Numbered from the stretch's first letter, positions 1-9,108 are shown. The stretch: DNA of 64,000 bases from an uncultured Clostridia bacterium (GCA_946567425.1 CAMNXF010000005.1:124001-188000); one strand, 5' to 3'. Notes: generated by a model not told the origin, from the letters alone. Numbers and translations are program-made.

Positions 1-18
1 TTTTTGAACATTTAAAAT

Positions 19-648
19 AGAATAATCAGTTTGCTAGGTACTGCTGATCAAAAACGACTTACTGATTATTTAATACTGAAGAAAACGGCATTTTCTGATT
101 GGAAAAGCGGTAAGAGTAATTCGTACCGAAATATTTGATGGAAATAGCAGATTACTTTAGTGTTTCTTTGGATTATTGGTTTATAGTAAAGTGAATTGTT
201 ATTTGACGATGTCAAGGATCTTTTAGAGTACTACAACTGAGCACTCCAACGCCGAACCCGACGAGCCGGAACAGGAGGAAGATATCTACATAGACCTCTG
301 TTCCCTGCCAGCGCCGGAGAGGGCGTGCAGCTTGACGAGGGCAACACAGGACCTATACAGATCAGGCACTCCTATATTGCGAAACGCGCCAATTATGCCG
401 TCCGCGTATCCGGCGACAGCATGGAAACGGAATATTCTGACGGTGATATCGTGCTTGTCGAGGTCTGTCCAGACGTGGCGGTCGGCAAAATCGGCATTTT
501 TATTGTAAATGATCAAGGCTATATCAAAAAGCGCGGAGAAAATCACTTGATTTCGCTCAATCCCGAACGTGACGATGTGCATATAAAAGAGGGAGACGTT
601 GTGTTCTTCCGAGGACGCGTTTTCAGCAAAGCCGAGCTCGTCAAGTAA
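19..648 (+). pseudogene. Decayed XRE-HTH / S24 (LexA-like) repressor
   Basis: Pieces of one phage-type repressor can be read in successive frames. From 19 an HTH-like segment (TDYLILKKTAFSDWKSGKS) runs to a stop at 136. The next HTH piece, EIADYFSVSLDYWF, is in another frame from 141. An acidic linker (EPDEPEQEEDIYIDLCSLPA) lies in a third frame from 239, and the S24 peptidase-like half is in the first frame again from about 307. That half keeps the Ser motif SGDSMETEYSDGDIV and a Lys in QGYIKKRG, which are the expected Ser-Lys dyad of S24 proteins. At least three frameshifts and a stop near 192 separate the parts, so a full repressor cannot be made. The open C-terminal part (GTG 325 to 648) could in principle be translated alone. 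The start of the gene may lie before base 1. Confidence 0.8.
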
Positions 649-1166
649 GCCTTACTAGCGGCTTATCCAACGAGCAACGCACAAATAAATACAAAAACGA
701 CACTGCAAAAATGCCGCTTTTTTCTTAACTCAAAAGAACTGTTTCCTTTCCTCAAAAAAATACATTTTAATTAGGTATAAAAAATGCACAAAGAAGTAAA
801 AATAATTAATATTTTTTATAGTTTTTTTCTTGACAAGGACAATTTCCGTGAGAATACAAAAAATGTCTTTGATCTCCTTGCTAAAATATGGGAAGATATT
901 AATGTTAGCAGCGCTCTTTTTAAAATACAATTTTTCTTAAAACGCTCTATAAGATCATTTAAATAAAATTTGAACGGTCTGAAACGTTTTTTTTAAATTT
1001 TCTCAAAAGCCTCGCATTTTCCCAAAATGATAAAAAAATGCCCAAAAAGTTTTGACAAAATCCTCGGGCATATCTTTTATAAAATGTTGCGATCATGCAA
1101 GAAAATTCGGCACGGTTAAGCCAAAAATTTAGGATTTTCGTATATTTTGCGGCTTTTTTCGGCATA
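649..1166. other. AT-rich intergenic stretch without a supported gene
   Basis: Very AT-rich DNA between two pseudogenes. Open frames of 60-68 codons exist here but are low-complexity (Lys/Phe/Ile-rich), lack Shine-Dalgarno sites and match no family I recognise. The only signal is a promoter-like pair on the plus strand, TTGACA at 1052-1057 and TTTTAT at 1075-1080 with a 17-bp spacer. It is flanked by a 6-bp inverted repeat (ATGCCC / GGGCAT) and may be a relic promoter of the neighbouring insertion sequence. Confidence 0.5.
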
Positions 1167-1557
1167 CATCAGATACTCAGCATCTGTCAGTTAGTGCTGT
1201 ATAAAGACAGAAAGGCAGTCTGTGCTGTTCTGAAGAAAATATACGGCGCAGTAAATCATGATGACGCATAATACACAAAAGAAGAATTCCGCGAAAAATG
1301 GGCCGAGAAATATCAGAATATTTTGAAATCAGGAACAAAAATTGGTATGAAAAATAATATACACGACGAATGCCGTTGAGGGTTACCACATAATGGTAAA
1401 AAAAATACAAAATCCAAAGGGATTATCCCGACGGACGACTTAATACGTAAGATAATTTATATGAGCGCTGCCGAAATTTCAAAGAAATGGACTATGCCTG
1501 TTCGTGATTAGGGTTTGGCATATCCGTAGCCTACGATCTTTTTCTAGGATAGATCTA
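1167..1557 (+). pseudogene. IS256/Mutator-family transposase, C-terminal remnant
   Basis: Fragments of the C-terminal third of an IS256-family transposase are visible in shifting frames. They are YKDRKAVCAVLKKIYGAV followed by EEFREKWAEKYQNILKS (from about 1197), then YTTNAVEGYHIMVKKY in another frame from 1360, then KSKGIIPTDDLIRKIIYMSA and EISKKWTMPVRD. The Glu of TTNAVEGYH corresponds to the third residue of the DDE triad in this family. Several internal stops (TAA near 1270, and TAG in place of a conserved Trp and two Gln codons after 1508) and at least two frameshifts make it dead. The N-terminal two thirds and both terminal repeats were not found. Other gene families do not carry this series of motifs, so the family call is firm. 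Confidence 0.85.
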
Positions 1558-1606
1558 TAGCACAATTTCCGTGGCTCTGCTCCGAACCACGAGGTTTATC
1601 CGCTTA

Positions 1607-1651
1607 GAGATTACTGGTGAAGAACAACAGTCAAATATCACCAGTAATCTC
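1607..1651. repeat. Perfect 14-bp inverted repeat, 17-nt loop
   Basis: GAGATTACTGGTGA (1607-1620) is exactly repeated in reverse complement at 1638-1651. No T-run follows on either strand, so it does not look like an intrinsic terminator. It lies just after the dead transposase and may be a relic of a mobile-element end or an operator. No function can be assigned. Confidence 0.75.
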
Positions 1652-1828
1652 ACAGCCTGCGTCGGGTTAATCCTCAACGTTGCACTGTTTTGTTGCATTT
1701 CTAGTTTCGACATTGTTTATAATAATTCCATTTACACAGTTCATTTTTCAAACCGCTCTATTGTGACGCTCCCCCCAGGAGACAGTAAGAATAATTTTTT
1801 ATTATTTGGCGATGCTACTATACAAAAC

Positions 1829-1850
1829 GGCGTATCCGATTGGATACGCC
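1829..1850 (-). terminator. Hairpin, probable terminator of the two-component operon
   Basis: A 9-bp perfect stem (GGCGTATCC / GGATACGCC) with a GATT loop lies 72 bp after the histidine-kinase stop codon. On the minus strand it is followed by GTTTTG, a weak U-tract. Between 1652 and 1828 I see nothing else. Confidence 0.55.
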
Positions 1851-1921
1851 GATCTTCTATCCTATTCGGTTTTTGGTGATTTCTCCGTTAAGGATACCAC
1901 CCACTAACGGCGTGGCGATTT

Positions 1922-3406
1922 TTATTGCTTGGGTTTGGCTGTAATAAAGCGTTTGGTGTGTGGGGGCTTTTGCGGCTCTTCCTGAGAGGCAACGTACTCG
2001 GGAGCCTCAAACCAGAACGTACTTCCCTTCCCCTCGCTGCTGTCCGCGCCAAACGCGAAGCCGTGCTGCTCGAGGACACTCTTTACAATGGACAGTCCGA
2101 TACCGCTGCCCATTTTCGCCCGCTTGTGGGTCTTGTTGCGCTCGCTTACCTTGTAATACCTGTCCCAGATATACGGCAGATTTTCTGCGGAAATGCCCTC
2201 TCCGTGATCCTCCACCTCAAAACGAACGCTCCCGCCATCCTTGCGCACTAGCCGCACGATAACGGTATTGTCGTCGCCAGCGTAGGTCACAGCGTTGTTG
2301 ATGAGATTATACACCACCTGTTCAAGCTTGGTTATATCGGCGGTTATCACAATATCGGGTTCTGCTTGAAGATCAATAATTATTCCGTCGTTCTCTTTCA
2401 TAATGTCAAAGCGCGAAATCACGCCCGACAGTCTATCGGAGAAATTGAAGGTTTCGGGGTGAAGCTCGGTAACTCCCGCCTGTAGCTTGGACAAATCGAG
2501 AATATCCGTTACGAGCGACGACAGTCTGTCTGTTTCGTCAATGATTACCTTTAAATGCCGCTCGCGCTTTTCGGGATTGTCACCCGACAGATCGCGTATC
2601 ATTTCGGCATATGCCTTTATCATCGTCAGCGGAGTGCGCAGATCGTGGGAGATGTTCGCCATAAGCTCTCGGCGCAGATCGTCCGACTTGGCAATTTCCT
2701 TTGAAGCCGAGGTAAGCGTGTCCGCAAGCTGCTTTATCTCCTCGTAGTCGTGTTTTTCGATCTCTGCATTGAACTTGCCTTGCGGCAGCTCCCTCGCAGA
2801 CTTGTTGATACGGATTATCGGGTCGGATATCTTGAACGAGAACAACGCGGACATAAACATCGTCAGTATCATCATAATAATGCCGACGAAAAAGAATTGC
2901 CGCACAAAAATGCTCACCGTCGTACCGATAGGCTGAACATAGTTGCAGATGACAATATACGCGTCCGGGTCAAACTTGTCCTTTCCGATATAGCTGCCCA
3001 TCATAAGCACGGAATTATCCGCCTTTTCGTCGCGCAACCGCATATACACCATTCCGCTTTCGGACTCCGACACTTGTTTGCGGAAATCGTCCTTTGCCAA
3101 CACGGCGAGCGACAGACCCGCGCTTCCGAGCCTGTCCGCAACATAAGAGCGTCCGTTCTGCGGAAAAAACACCTCGATGTACATCTTCTTCTCGGCGGCG
3201 TGACTGTTGATAACGTCCGCTATATCGTCGTCCAGCCAGTGAGCGCGTATCTCAACGAGCGCCTCCGTTATCTCGTAAGTTTTCATCCACTCGTAGAAGT
3301 TCGGAAACATAGCTATAAGAAAAATGTAGGTGAACGTCAGCATTGCGAGAACGACAACTTCAAAAAGCGCCCATACGCGTACTTTAATACTGCGAAAAAA
3401 ATTCAT
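1922..3406 (-). CDS. HAMP-domain sensor histidine kinase
   Basis: Membrane sensor kinase of an OmpR-type two-component pair, 494 aa. It autophosphorylates on His and passes the phosphate to the regulator encoded just upstream. TM1 is at residues 11-34, an extracytoplasmic sensor region at about 35-168, and TM2 at about 169-191, followed by a HAMP linker. The H-box SHDLRTPL puts the phospho-acceptor at His254. The N-box is near 361-376 (LEQVVYNLINNAVTYA), G1 at 399-404 (EDHGEG) and G2 at 433-438 (GSGIGL). The length and domain order are those of ArlS/ResE/VanS-like kinases. The start lies 3 bp after the regulator stop, so the two are co-translated or nearly so. The signal it senses cannot be told from the sequence. 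The Lys/Pro-rich tail after residue 475 is not part of the catalytic core. Confidence 0.93.
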   Translation of the reverse strand: MNFFRSIKVRVWALFEVVVLAMLTFTYIFLIAMFPNFYEWMKTYEITEALVEIRAHWLDDDIADVINSHAAEKKMYIEVFFPQNGRSYVADRLGSAGLSLAVLAKDDFRKQVSESESGMVYMRLRDEKADNSVLMMGSYIGKDKFDPDAYIVICNYVQPIGTTVSIFVRQFFFVGIIMMILTMFMSALFSFKISDPIIRINKSARELPQGKFNAEIEKHDYEEIKQLADTLTSASKEIAKSDDLRRELMANISHDLRTPLTMIKAYAEMIRDLSGDNPEKRERHLKVIIDETDRLSSLVTDILDLSKLQAGVTELHPETFNFSDRLSGVISRFDIMKENDGIIIDLQAEPDIVITADITKLEQVVYNLINNAVTYAGDDNTVIVRLVRKDGGSVRFEVEDHGEGISAENLPYIWDRYYKVSERNKTHKRAKMGSGIGLSIVKSVLEQHGFAFGADSSEGKGSTFWFEAPEYVASQEEPQKPPHTKRFITAKPKQ

Positions 3407-3409
3407 TTA

Positions 3410-4081
3410 TCACGCCTCGAATTTATATCCTAACCCGCGCAGTGTCACTATATATTTACGATACGGTCCGAGATTGTTGCGGAGCATTTTGATATGCGTG
3501 TCAATAGTGCGATCGTCGCCGAAAAAGTCATAACCCCAGACCTCTTCAAGCAGCTTGTTTCTTGTAAGCGCTATGTTCTTATTGCGCACCAGATAGAACA
3601 AAAGGTCGTACTCCTTGGGCGTGAGGTTCGCTTTTTCACCGTCGATGAATACGTCGCGGGAGGTAAAATTTATTTCCAGGCCCTCGAACTTCTCCACCTC
3701 GGACGAGACAGAAGCTGAAGCGGTGTTGCGCTTTACGATAGCGTTAATGCGCGCCATTACTTCCTTTGGCGAAAAGGGCTTTACAACATAATCGTCGATA
3801 CCCAACTCGAATCCGAACAGCTTGTCGTACTCCTCCCCTCTTGCAGAAAGCATAAGCATTGGAGTCTGCTTTACCTTGCGGATCTCCTTGCATGCCGAGT
3901 ACCCATCCAGCCGCGGCATCATCACGTCCATTATGATTATATCATAATCCTTGTTCTTTGCCATTTCAATAGCCTGCATACCGTCGCAAGCCTCGTCGAC
4001 CTCATGCCCCTCAAATTCGGCATACTCCTTGAGAACCTCGCGGATATTGTCCTCATCGTCAACTACAAGAATTTTATACAC
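3410..4081 (-). CDS. OmpR/PhoB-family response regulator
   Basis: DNA-binding response regulator, 223 aa, partner of the adjacent sensor kinase. The N-terminal receiver domain (1-115) has the acidic pocket DDE (8-10), the phospho-acceptor Asp52 in MDVMMP, and Lys101 in VVKPF. The C-terminal winged helix (about 130-223) has the family signature LTPKEYDLLFYLVRN and ends in the usual RGLGYKFEA. The start is a GTG at 4081 preceded by GGAGGGG six bases upstream; no ATG fits better. It is the first gene of a two-gene operon. The 180 bp upstream contain a TATAAT on the minus strand near 4220 without a convincing -35 box, so the promoter is uncertain. Confidence 0.94.
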   Translation of the reverse strand: MYKILVVDDEDNIREVLKEYAEFEGHEVDEACDGMQAIEMAKNKDYDIIIMDVMMPRLDGYSACKEIRKVKQTPMLMLSARGEEYDKLFGFELGIDDYVVKPFSPKEVMARINAIVKRNTASASVSSEVEKFEGLEINFTSRDVFIDGEKANLTPKEYDLLFYLVRNKNIALTRNKLLEEVWGYDFFGDDRTIDTHIKMLRNNLGPYRKYIVTLRGLGYKFEA

Positions 4082-4264
4082 GTCTACCCCTCCAATAATT
4101 TATAAATACAATTATTTAAAAAATTGGCGTTCTTTTCATATCCGGAATACGAGAAGAACGCCTAACACCACAGTGAGGAAATTATGAACATTGCTTGCCG
4201 GATCTTCTCCGACAACCTTATTATAATATACAAATATGACGAAAGCGTGAAAAGGCGCTGAATG

Positions 4265-5335
4265 TTATGTAATAACGTCGAAGAAGTCAACGATCTCCTG
4301 CATCTTCACCTCAAGCAGATCGGGGATACCCGTGTCATAACGGTCAGCATTATCACACTCGAACGTAAACTCTCCGTCATCGGAAACGGTAACGGTCGGT
4401 ATCAGCACTCCTATATTCGCCCGATCTTCGGAGATGTTTTCGATATATTCCCCGCCCGCCTGTTCGGCAAAGTGCTTGATTATTTTCAAGCCGAAGCCGA
4501 GACGGAAAAAACCGGAGTTAAAGCCATCACCCGTGTTTTCGTCGCACAGAATGGTCTCGTTAGACACTTTGAGGAACACATATTTCCTGTCGTTCTTTTC
4601 AAGTGCAGTAAGCGATATTATCGGAACGAAGTCTTTCGGCGAGTACACGAGAGCGTTATGGATAAGGTTCACCAGCGCGTTGAACGCATACCGCTTATCC
4701 GCACTGATATACACTTTGTCAAGATCATAAATAAAGTCAATACATCTTTCGCACTTTGACAGAATGGTATTGCACCGCTCAACTATATCCTTTACCATTG
4801 AAACCACGTTCACAGGCTGAAAATTCGGCGCTTTGGTTAGCATGGTGTTGTACTCAAAGGCATTGTTTATCGCCGAGCTGAGGCACGAAATTATCAGATA
4901 ATACTCTTTCCATATTGCGGAATATACTGCGGCGTTATTATCAATTGCGTCCCTGAACGTCCTCGTCAGACTGCGCAGCCGCGACACCCCTTGCATTGTT
5001 GAAAACAGAAATTTCTCGCCCTTTCCAAAGAAATCCGTCTTTTCTGCCATTTCCTGTAAATCGCCGGAATCAAACATCTCGCACTTGATAAGATTGTCCT
5101 CGATCTGTTCAAATCTTCCGCAATATGAAACGCCGTTCAGCATTAGCATAATATTTACAGCGCCCGTTATCGGTATCTCTATATCTTTTTGCATATACGG
5201 TTTCAGCGAGTTTCCCTCAATAAATACCAACGGCTTGTTAGAATAAACACATTCCAATCTACGGTTCAGAAAAATCACCAAGGTAGAATAGTGTTTGTAA
5301 CGTTCTTTGATCTGCTCTCTGCGCAGGACATCCAA
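4265..5335 (-). CDS. GHKL-ATPase protein, histidine-kinase-like without a clear H-box
   Basis: Cytoplasmic 356-aa protein. The C-terminal part (about 213-315) is a GHKL ATP-binding domain, with N-box NLIHNALVYS (223-232) and G2-like box GFGLKIIKHF (281-290). The G1 position reads VSNET instead of DNGxG. The helical region before it (about 112-165), where a kinase would have its phospho-acceptor, has no SHELRTP-type motif. The N-terminal 100 residues look like a small PAS-like sensor fold, but this is a guess. It lies 14 bp after pepF in the tyrA-membrane protein-pepF gene string. It could be a divergent kinase, a phosphotransferase-type scaffold or an anti-sigma-like ATPase. The specific function is unknown. 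Confidence 0.6.
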   Translation of the reverse strand: MDVLRREQIKERYKHYSTLVIFLNRRLECVYSNKPLVFIEGNSLKPYMQKDIEIPITGAVNIMLMLNGVSYCGRFEQIEDNLIKCEMFDSGDLQEMAEKTDFFGKGEKFLFSTMQGVSRLRSLTRTFRDAIDNNAAVYSAIWKEYYLIISCLSSAINNAFEYNTMLTKAPNFQPVNVVSMVKDIVERCNTILSKCERCIDFIYDLDKVYISADKRYAFNALVNLIHNALVYSPKDFVPIISLTALEKNDRKYVFLKVSNETILCDENTGDGFNSGFFRLGFGLKIIKHFAEQAGGEYIENISEDRANIGVLIPTVTVSDDGEFTFECDNADRYDTGIPDLLEVKMQEIVDFFDVIT

Positions 5336-5349
5336 AAAATACCTCTCCT

Positions 5350-7146
5350 TTAATTTAAAAGTTTCTCCATATCGTCAAGCAGCGACTTGAACAGCTTTAA
5401 CGCGTCCTCGACCGCCGTCTTGGACGTCATATCCACACCCGCGCCCTTTAGCAGCGAGATAGGGTCTGTCGAGCAGCCGCCGCTCAAAAAGCCGATATAA
5501 TCCTTTACAGCGGCTTCTCCCTCGTTCAAAATACGCTGCGACAATGCTATCGCAGCGGAAAATCCCGTTGCGTACTGGTAAACGTAATAATTATAGTAGA
5601 AATGGGGTATTCTTGCCCACTCCATATCAAGCTCGCTGTCAACTATCAAGTCCTCGCCATAGTAGTCGACATTCAGCTTGTGATACATCTCGCAAAGGCT
5701 TTCAGCGGTAAGGCTCTCGCCGCTCTCGACCTTTTCGTTTATCATCAGCTCGAACTCCGCGAACATAGTCTGCCTGTAAAGCGTTGTTCTGAACTGCTCG
5801 AGGAAGTAGTTCACAAGGAACGCCCTACGATTCTTATCGGTCGTGTTCTTAAGCAGATGCTGCATAAGCAGGCTTTCGTTGCAGGTCGAAGCGACCTCGG
5901 CGACAAATATCACATAGTCGGCGTAGGCGGTCGGCTGGTGCTTGTTGGACAGATAGGAATGTATCGCGTGACCCATTTCATGAGCGAGCGTAAACTCCCA
6001 GTTAAGCGTGTTTTTGTAGTTCAGCAGCACGAACGGGTGTACCTTTGCGCCCGCGGAATATGCTCCACTGCGCTTGCCCTCGTTCTCGCAAACGTCTATC
6101 CAATGCTTTTCAATACCCTCTTTAAATATCGCGCGGTATTCCTCGCCCATGGGTGCGAGAGATTCGTAAACCTCTTTTTTCGCCTGTTCAAACGAAACGT
6201 TGTCCTCTACCCCGCTCACTATCGGCGTATACAGATCGTAAGCGTGCAGCTCGTCAACGCCAAGCGCCTTTTTACGTAGCTTGACATAACGGTGCATAAG
6301 TCCCATATTCTCATGAACGGCTTCGATAAGTCGACGGTAAACAGCGGTATCGACCTCCGTGCCGTCAAGAGCAGCTTGCAGCGTACTATCATACTTTCGC
6401 GCCCTCGCGCGGAAAACCAATGTTTTTACCTGTGCGGACAGCATGGCCGCAGACGTATTTTTAAAGCCGCCGTAGGTGTAGTACATCGACTCGAACGCCG
6501 ATTTGCGTAGCGCTCTGTCGGGGCTTTGCATAAGCGGGATATAACTTTCGTGAGTGATCTGGTGAGCATTTCCGACGCTGTCGAACGCGTCGGGAAATTT
6601 CAGGTCGGCATCGTTGAACATCGAAAAAATTGTGTCAGGTGTGCTTTGCATTTCGCCCGTAAGCGCCATTATCTTCTCCTCGGCTTCGGAGAGGATATGC
6701 TCGCGCTTCTTGCGGATACGCTCCAACGAACGGCGGTAGAGCTCCAGTTCGGGAACAGCCTTAAAGAAGCCCTCCATTTTAATGTCCGATATCGAAAGTA
6801 TCTCGGGTGTAACAAATGCCGACGCGCCGGCGATCTGTACGTACAGCATCTCCAAGCGGTTGGTCATATCCTGATACTTTGCGACGCGCGTGTCCTCGTC
6901 GCTCTTGCGATGAGCGTAATTTATCAGACTGTCGAAAACGACCGTCAAATCGTCGTCAAGACGCAAATATTCCAGCAGCTTATCCGCGGAGGTACTCAGT
7001 TCTCCTTTATAAGACCCGATTTTTTCCGCGAAGCCCGCAGCCTTCTTGAAATCCTGTTCCCACGCTTCGTCCGTGGCATAAATATCCTCAATAGACCATT
7101 TGTTTTCGGCAGAAACGTCCGCGCGCTGAGGTATTCTTTCAGACAT
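5350..7146 (-). CDS. pepF: Oligoendopeptidase F (M3 family)
   Basis: Cytosolic zinc metallopeptidase of family M3 that cuts short oligopeptides, 598 aa, the usual length for PepF. The zinc site is H389-E-M-G-H393 in LAHEMGHAIH, and the third ligand is expected at Glu417 in FVAEVASTCNE. The N-terminal helical region (about 1-200) matches the family's substrate-channel domain. It begins MSERIPQRADV with GGAGATAATTT in front. It sits between a polytopic membrane protein (24 bp gap upstream) and the GHKL protein (14 bp downstream), apparently in one transcript from the tyrA promoter. Intact and typical. Confidence 0.95.
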   Translation of the reverse strand: MSERIPQRADVSAENKWSIEDIYATDEAWEQDFKKAAGFAEKIGSYKGELSTSADKLLEYLRLDDDLTVVFDSLINYAHRKSDEDTRVAKYQDMTNRLEMLYVQIAGASAFVTPEILSISDIKMEGFFKAVPELELYRRSLERIRKKREHILSEAEEKIMALTGEMQSTPDTIFSMFNDADLKFPDAFDSVGNAHQITHESYIPLMQSPDRALRKSAFESMYYTYGGFKNTSAAMLSAQVKTLVFRARARKYDSTLQAALDGTEVDTAVYRRLIEAVHENMGLMHRYVKLRKKALGVDELHAYDLYTPIVSGVEDNVSFEQAKKEVYESLAPMGEEYRAIFKEGIEKHWIDVCENEGKRSGAYSAGAKVHPFVLLNYKNTLNWEFTLAHEMGHAIHSYLSNKHQPTAYADYVIFVAEVASTCNESLLMQHLLKNTTDKNRRAFLVNYFLEQFRTTLYRQTMFAEFELMINEKVESGESLTAESLCEMYHKLNVDYYGEDLIVDSELDMEWARIPHFYYNYYVYQYATGFSAAIALSQRILNEGEAAVKDYIGFLSGGCSTDPISLLKGAGVDMTSKTAVEDALKLFKSLLDDMEKLLN

Positions 7147-7170
7147 AAATTATCTCCTGTTCTGTTGCAA

Positions 7171-7728
7171 TTATCTCATTCTTCTCATAATTTTCGGCTT
7201 GATTATCTTTTCGTAGAACGGCGCATACATTCCGAGGAATATATCGTACATAACAAATGCGAACGCTCCCATACAATATATTATCAGCGAACCGTACTGT
7301 CCGAATTCATTAGTCTCGTCCATAAGGTACGTCATTCCGAAAAGGTAGATCAATATCATATACGCGCTCACAGCCGTAACTGAAAACAGCGCCAGTTTAG
7401 CTGCCCAGCGCAGGACTTTCAGCCGTATCTTCTGCAAATATTCCCTCACAATCGGGTAATACCCGAGCAGGAAAATGTACATCAGCGCGACCTCATAGTT
7501 TGGCGTGATAAGCAGACACAGCAATCCAACTGCGATATAACTCACCAACCCGTATTTCACACCAAGCCTTTCGCGTATGACCCATATCAGTATTCCCGCT
7601 ATCGCCGGGGTAATGTACTCAAACGACGGTATCATTCCCAGAATGAACATCAGCGCCAGCGCCAGACCGCTCATAATGCCGCACAAAGAGACCGTATAGC
7701 CAATATGCCGATTTTGTTTGTCCGACAT
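7171..7728 (-). CDS. Small polytopic membrane protein of unknown function
   Basis: 185-aa protein with about five hydrophobic segments (roughly residues 13-32, 38-50, 58-95 as two helices, 110-130, 145-170) and a short basic tail (KIIKPKIMRRMR). The size and helix pattern recall S-components of ECF vitamin transporters or the MreD/DUF2232 group, but no diagnostic motif could be recognised. It starts 1 bp after the tyrA stop and precedes pepF, so it is part of that operon. Treat any transport role as a guess. Confidence 0.7.
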   Translation of the reverse strand: MSDKQNRHIGYTVSLCGIMSGLALALMFILGMIPSFEYITPAIAGILIWVIRERLGVKYGLVSYIAVGLLCLLITPNYEVALMYIFLLGYYPIVREYLQKIRLKVLRWAAKLALFSVTAVSAYMILIYLFGMTYLMDETNEFGQYGSLIIYCMGAFAFVMYDIFLGMYAPFYEKIIKPKIMRRMR

Positions 7729-7729
7729 A

Positions 7730-8584
7730 TTATTTCCTTTCCTGTCCGTAAAATTCCATGCTTTTAGCCTTTCGCTCTGTGCCGACCCTCAACAGCTCGC
7801 GCAGCTCGGCGATATCGTCGTTCACCATAGCGTCGCGGTATTCGGAAAGCGCGTTGATGACATTGTTTATTTCGAACAGCAGCGCCTCCTTGTTGCACAT
7901 AAACAGGCTCGACCACATCTCCTCGTTGAGGTACGCGACGCGCGTAAGGTCGAGAAAGCTGCCCGCCGAAAAGCCGTCCGCGCGAAAAAGTGAGGGACTT
8001 TTTACATATGCGCTCGACACAACATGAGCGAGCTGCGAGGTATAGGCGATATTGCTGTCGTGCTGCTCGGGAGTGGCGATAACCACCTGACCGAAACTCA
8101 TACAAGCGCCGAGCGTCGACACCAGATCTATGGCAATTTGCGGAGTATTCTCGGAGGGCGTGATTATGAAGCTTGCGTTCTTGAACAAGTCCGCCGTCGC
8201 GTAGTCAAACCCCGAATGCTCTGTTCCCGCCATGGGGTGCGTGCCGATAAAGATAACGCCCTTTTCGTCCAATATAGGCGTACAGTTCCGCACTATATAG
8301 CCCTTTACTCCGCAAATATCCATTACGATAGAGCCCTTGCGGAATTTATCTGCGTTCTTTCTGATAAAGTCAACGATAGCAACGGGATAAAGCGCTACTA
8401 TCGTAAGGTTAGCCTCGCCGAGTCTGTCCTCGGTTATCTCCTCGTCGATCGCGCCCTGCTCAATAGCCTTGCGCACCGTTTCGGGATCAGTGTCTATACC
8501 CATTATATGATGAAAAGTGTTTGTCTTGAGAGCCTTGCAGATAGAACCGCCGATAAGCCCAAGACCTATTACCGCAATATTCAT
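7730..8584 (-). CDS. tyrA: Prephenate dehydrogenase
   Basis: NAD(P)-dependent oxidative decarboxylation of prephenate to 4-hydroxyphenylpyruvate in tyrosine synthesis. The 284-aa protein starts with the Rossmann motif VIGLGLIGGSI, and the acidic residue at the end of strand 2 (GIDTDP) favours NAD. The catalytic region shows FIGTHPMAGTEHSG with the expected His. The ATG at 8584 was chosen because AAAGGAAATCTTA precedes it and the Rossmann fold begins at once; a longer frame upstream adds only an unrelated N-terminus. No ACT domain is present at the C-terminus. First gene of a tyrA-membrane protein-pepF-GHKL string. Confidence 0.93.
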   Translation of the reverse strand: MNIAVIGLGLIGGSICKALKTNTFHHIMGIDTDPETVRKAIEQGAIDEEITEDRLGEANLTIVALYPVAIVDFIRKNADKFRKGSIVMDICGVKGYIVRNCTPILDEKGVIFIGTHPMAGTEHSGFDYATADLFKNASFIITPSENTPQIAIDLVSTLGACMSFGQVVIATPEQHDSNIAYTSQLAHVVSSAYVKSPSLFRADGFSAGSFLDLTRVAYLNEEMWSSLFMCNKEALLFEINNVINALSEYRDAMVNDDIAELRELLRVGTERKAKSMEFYGQERK

Positions 8585-8621
8585 TAAGATTTCCTTTCGG
8601 TTAAAATTATAATCCATTATT

Positions 8622-8650
8622 ATTATAACACATTTGGATAGATTTTGCAA
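8622..8650 (-). promoter_or_regulatory. Predicted sigma-A promoter of tyrA
   Basis: On the minus strand: -35 TTGCAA (8645-8650), 17-bp spacer ending in TGT, and -10 TATAAT (8622-8627). The spacing and extended -10 match other predicted promoters in this window. Confidence 0.7.
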
Positions 8651-8679
8651 GGAATTTTTTGGAATTTCTTAAAATTTGT

Positions 8680-9108
8680 TCAGTCGCCGTTTAATAAAGT
8701 TAAGTTAAATAATCCAAAATGTTGTCTGTGCATATCTGCGTAAATTCCGCCAATCTCATCAAAAGCCCCATCGATAAGCGTGTTTTTAAGTTCGCTGTTT
8801 ATATATTTGCCATCCGCACGCCTAATCAGATTTTCATCACGCATTACGATATCCATAGCAATGCAGTACAGTATGTTATCCACAACAAGAAAAATCACTT
8901 GTGTTTCATCGGCTTCCCATTCACACAAAAGCTGCCCGCGTTCATAACAGAAGACTTTAACCTTGTCGGAAAAAAACTCGTAATTTACGCGCATATCCGA
9001 AGTATTGCGTTCAAAAGCCTTGTCAAGCTTACGGAAATGTTCGGCAGACCAGCATGACGTCTTTTCCAAAAGCTGTATGCATTTATTACGGATCTCATTA
9101 ACGTTCAT
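8680..9108 (-). CDS. Hypothetical protein, 142 aa
   Basis: Soluble, acidic protein starting MNVNEIRNKCIQLLEKTSCW, with no domain I recognise. The start at 9108 has GGGG six bases upstream and lies after a terminator-like hairpin. Two upstream starts (9138 GTG, 9135 ATG) would place the hairpin within or right at the start of the coding sequence and are less likely. The size and the helical start followed by beta segments resemble many immunity- or SUKH-type small proteins, but this is only an impression. Function unknown. Confidence 0.6.
   Translation of the reverse strand: MNVNEIRNKCIQLLEKTSCWSAEHFRKLDKAFERNTSDMRVNYEFFSDKVKVFCYERGQLLCEWEADETQVIFLVVDNILYCIAMDIVMRDENLIRRADGKYINSELKNTLIDGAFDEIGGIYADMHRQHFGLFNLTLLNGD

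Noticed and set aside
784-966. 60-codon open frame on the plus strand
   Set aside because: AT-rich low-complexity sequence, no ribosome site, no family; lies between two pseudogenes.
1607-1651. CRISPR repeat
   Set aside because: Only one inverted repeat, no series of direct repeats with spacers and no cas genes.
2750-3433. Long plus-strand open frames opposite the histidine kinase and many other minus-strand genes
   Set aside because: Antisense shadows caused by the codon bias of the real genes; no ribosome sites and no recognisable protein features.
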